A stretch of DNA of 23,663 nucleotides. It comes from Myxococcales bacterium. GTDB lineage: Bacteria > Myxococcota_A > Bradymonadia > UBA4248. Positions 21,240-23,663 of the stretch are shown here, in pieces (position 1 is the first letter of the stretch; every line of letters starts with the position of its first letter). A program made the position numbers and the translations under genes. The DNA is taken from the NCBI GenBank assembly GCA_004554395.1, contig SFMP01000126.1:1-23663 (forward strand), read 5' to 3'. Under the pieces are notes generated by a model. It was given only the letters and a program-made list of their open reading frames with translations. It did no database searches and was not told where the DNA came from.

Positions 21240-23585
21240 CTAGAACAAGAGCCCGATGAGGCGAACGATCGCAGCGAGTACCCAAGCGATGGCAAACATT
21301 CCGAAGAATTGCGAGAGCGCGAATTTCCAAGAGTTTGACTCGCGTTTTGCCACGGCTAGCGAAGCGATACAAGGCGATGTCAACAACATGAACACGATGA
21401 GCGCAATCCCCGTCGTCGTACTATATTGAGCACGGAGCTTGTCTCGTAAAGATGTGACGCCTTCGTCGGCATCGTCTTCTGCATCGACTTCGCCGAGAGA
21501 GTAGACAATGCCCATCTGCGACACGAAGACTTCTTTTGCTGCCAAAGCACTGACGACTGCCGTCGAAATCTTCCAGTCGAATCCGAGCGGCTTAAAGACT
21601 GGCGCGATGAAGCGCCCAACGGTACCCATATACGATTGTTCGAGTTCTTTATCGGCCAAGTAGTTGTCGACTGTCGATTGGAATTGTTTGGCTTGGTCGA
21701 GGACTTCTTTATCGGCAAACAGTTCGGGGTATTGAGCTTCGAGTTTCACCGATACCAATTCGGTTTTCTCTTCGATTTCCTCGTCGGTCAAGTCGCCAAG
21801 CTTGGCGATTTCTTCGTCGACTTTTTCGTCAAATGCCGATTTTTCGGGGATTTCATCGCCATATTTGGCGACGATGGCATTGTGCGCTTTCATCAACTCT
21901 GGCGATTCCGTCTCGATCGTCTTGGTGATTTCGGCTGTCAATTGATCGGCAGTTTCGTCGTCCATCTTCGGGTATGCAGCGAGCCACCACAAGACGATCG
22001 AAAGCGCCAAGATGATCGTACCAGCTTTTTTGAGATAGAGCCACGAACGCTCCCACATGTGCATGAGAATGGCGCGAGTCGTGGGCATGCGATAGGGCGG
22101 CAATTCCATGACAAACGGCTCTTCTTCGCCCTTGAATACGGTCTTTCGCAAGATAAAGGCGAGCGCCAAAGCGACGACAATGCCCAAGAGATAGATCCCC
22201 AAGAGCGCGATTCCTTGGTATTTCTCGGCAAAAAAGATCGGAACGAGAAGGAGCCAAATGGGAACGCGAGCGCCACAACTCATAAACGGCAAAACGAACA
22301 TCGTCGTGAGGCGTTCCTTTTCGCCCGCAATCGTACGCGTCGCCATCATACCCGGCACAGAGCAACCAAATCCTGTAATGAGCGGAATAAACGAACGCCC
22401 GTGTAGACCAATTCTGTGCATCAATTTATCGAGCAAAAACGCCGTTCGAGCCATATAGCCCGTATCTTCGAGGAACGCCAGCCCCATGAACAATATGATG
22501 ATATTGGGCAAAAAGACGACGACACCGCCCACGCCCCCGATAATGCCATCGACGAGAAGACTGGCAATGTTGGGATTGTTTTCGGCAAAGCTGCTACCCG
22601 ATATCCATTCGCCCAATGCACTAAATCCCGCCTCGATCCAATCCATCGGGTATTGACCCAATGTAAACGTAATTTGGAATAGGGCATAGACGATGAGGAT
22701 GAAGAAGACGAGCCCGAAGACAGGATGCGCTAGCCATTTGTCGATCTTATCGCTCATTTCGCGAGCATTTGCGCGTTGCTTTTCGATCGTCACTTCTTTG
22801 AGCAAGCCCGCGGCGAAGCCGTAATATTGCTCGGTGATATATTCTTGAATATCGAGCTGCGTATCGCCGCGCACGTCGTTGCGCTCGGCTTTGGCAACTG
22901 CCACGGCTTTCAATCCGCCCTCGATGGCGCCAATCTCTTTGACGTATTTTTCATCGTCGGCGATGAGTTTTGTCGCCGTCCAATCTCGGTGATTTTCGAC
23001 CGAAGCCGGCAGAGCTTCTTTGACTTTTGCGATCGATTTAGCGAGGTGATCGCCCAATCGCAAGTGATCGGTTGGTGCTTTGAGGTCGCGTCCTTTGGCG
23101 ATAGCCGCTTTGAGCTCGGGGATCCCTTTGCCATGAGAGCCGACCGTCTTGATAATCGGCATGCCCATGAGCTTCGACATTTCGTCGATGCGCAGCTGAA
23201 GGCCGGCTTTTTCGGCTTCATCCCACATGTTCAAGACGAGGATCATCGGCAAATCGAGTTGCATGAGCTGCGCGACGAAGACGAGGCTACGAGAAAGCGA
23301 TCCCGAATCGACGATGGCGACGAGCATATCGATGTCACCACTCAAAAGCTCTTCTTGCGCGACTTTTTCTTCGGGCGAATGGTAATTCAATGAATACGTA
23401 CCCGGCAAATCGACGACTTTGATTTCTTCGCCTTCGTATTTAAACGAACCGTCGCGCTTTTCAACCGTCACGCCCGAATAGTTTCCGACGTGCTGATTCG
23501 CTCCCGTCAATCCATTAAATATCGTCGTCTTGCCGCAGTTCGGATTGCCGGCAAGTGCAACCGTGAGCATCTTCTTTTCGCTCAT
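21240..23585 (-). CDS. feoB: FeoB ferrous iron transporter (781 aa)
   Basis: FeoB imports Fe(II) across the inner membrane. The N-terminal G domain has G1 GNPNCGKT (13-20), G2 region NYSGVTVEKR, G3 DLPGTYSL (from 59) and G4 NMWD (119-122). The Gate segments follow, including LPFMSCGARVPIW, with the conserved Ser-Cys, and ITGFGCSVPGMMATRTI. A charged, Glu/Asp-rich insertion of about 110 residues lies between transmembrane helices near residues 540-650. The ATG at 23585 is chosen over one six bases upstream because GAGGAG lies six bases before it and would touch the other. No feoA is inside the window; it may lie to the right. Confidence 0.97.
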   Translation of the reverse strand: MSEKKMLTVALAGNPNCGKTTIFNGLTGANQHVGNYSGVTVEKRDGSFKYEGEEIKVVDLPGTYSLNYHSPEEKVAQEELLSGDIDMLVAIVDSGSLSRSLVFVAQLMQLDLPMILVLNMWDEAEKAGLQLRIDEMSKLMGMPIIKTVGSHGKGIPELKAAIAKGRDLKAPTDHLRLGDHLAKSIAKVKEALPASVENHRDWTATKLIADDEKYVKEIGAIEGGLKAVAVAKAERNDVRGDTQLDIQEYITEQYYGFAAGLLKEVTIEKQRANAREMSDKIDKWLAHPVFGLVFFILIVYALFQITFTLGQYPMDWIEAGFSALGEWISGSSFAENNPNIASLLVDGIIGGVGGVVVFLPNIIILFMGLAFLEDTGYMARTAFLLDKLMHRIGLHGRSFIPLITGFGCSVPGMMATRTIAGEKERLTTMFVLPFMSCGARVPIWLLLVPIFFAEKYQGIALLGIYLLGIVVALALAFILRKTVFKGEEEPFVMELPPYRMPTTRAILMHMWERSWLYLKKAGTIILALSIVLWWLAAYPKMDDETADQLTAEITKTIETESPELMKAHNAIVAKYGDEIPEKSAFDEKVDEEIAKLGDLTDEEIEEKTELVSVKLEAQYPELFADKEVLDQAKQFQSTVDNYLADKELEQSYMGTVGRFIAPVFKPLGFDWKISTAVVSALAAKEVFVSQMGIVYSLGEVDAEDDADEGVTSLRDKLRAQYSTTTGIALIVFMLLTSPCIASLAVAKRESNSWKFALSQFFGMFAIAWVLAAIVRLIGLLF

Positions 23586-23635
23586 ACACATCTCCTCATC
23601 GCCGCCTATTATCCGACGAATGATGTTTTTGTGAT

Positions 23636-23654
23636 TTGTAAGAATTTGTTACAA
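23636..23654 (-). promoter_or_regulatory. Palindrome upstream of feoB
   Basis: TTGTAA-GAATTTG-TTACAA is a perfect 6-bp inverted repeat about 50 bases before the feoB start. It does not look like a Fur box. A GATAAT at 23613-23608 (minus strand) could be a -10. Any link to iron control is inference. Confidence 0.3.
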
Positions 23655-23663
23655 TTTGTTGAC

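Noticed and set aside
23636..23654. Fur box before feoB
   Set aside because: The palindrome TTGTAA-N7-TTACAA does not resemble the GATAATGATAATCATTATC consensus.

Overview
The window is a dense, mostly coding stretch of a Gram-negative bacterial chromosome. Three features show the envelope type: lipobox-bearing lipoproteins, a protein ending in a beta-barrel-like region with a terminal Phe, and an LpoA-like protein. FeoB with its Cys-rich partner, a one-chain PreT/PreA-type Fe-S flavoenzyme and a radical SAM/SPASM maturase fit an anaerobic or microaerobic life. RqcH and PrmC are ordinary translation-quality genes. The mix is reminiscent of deltaproteobacterial/Myxococcota-type lineages, but this is a guess from gene content and cannot be settled from the sequence alone.

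Layout. 1-1467 (minus): a DUF1156-type DNA methylase, cut by the window edge and frameshifted by an 8-bp tandem duplication. 1640-2585 (plus): two tandem paralogous one-TM proteins with a shared eight-cysteine outer domain. 3022-5523 (minus): a fused dihydropyrimidine-dehydrogenase-like enzyme, flanked on both sides by mirror-image clusters of GC-rich palindromic repeats. 5931-7304 (minus): miaB. 7572-8987 (minus): a lipoprotein resembling PLD3/PLD4-type phospholipase D proteins. 9234-15150 (plus): an LpoA-like lipoprotein overlapping a putative outer-membrane barrel, then prmC with an unusual repetitive linker, then a lipoprotein with six YGxxP motifs and its radical SAM/SPASM partner (an rSAM/lipoprotein system). 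15586-16644 (minus): an RlmK-like rRNA methyltransferase. 16908-18940 (plus): dnaB and a low-molecular-weight phosphatase. 19182-20639 (minus): rqcH. 20940-23585 (minus): feoB and a FeoB-associated Cys-rich protein, followed by a four-copy 36-bp hairpin array.

The most interesting system is 13447-15150, where an acidic lipoprotein with repeated Tyr-Gly-Pro-rich motifs is translationally coupled to a SPASM-domain radical SAM enzyme. This looks like a repeat-expanded version of a known but chemically uncharacterised rSAM/lipoprotein pair. Other points of note are the methylase frameshift that is undone exactly by removing one 8-bp repeat unit, the paired cysteine-framework membrane proteins, and several families of intergenic palindromes. 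One family keeps its outer stem and varies its centre; another keeps its core and changes its outer stem in a compensatory way.
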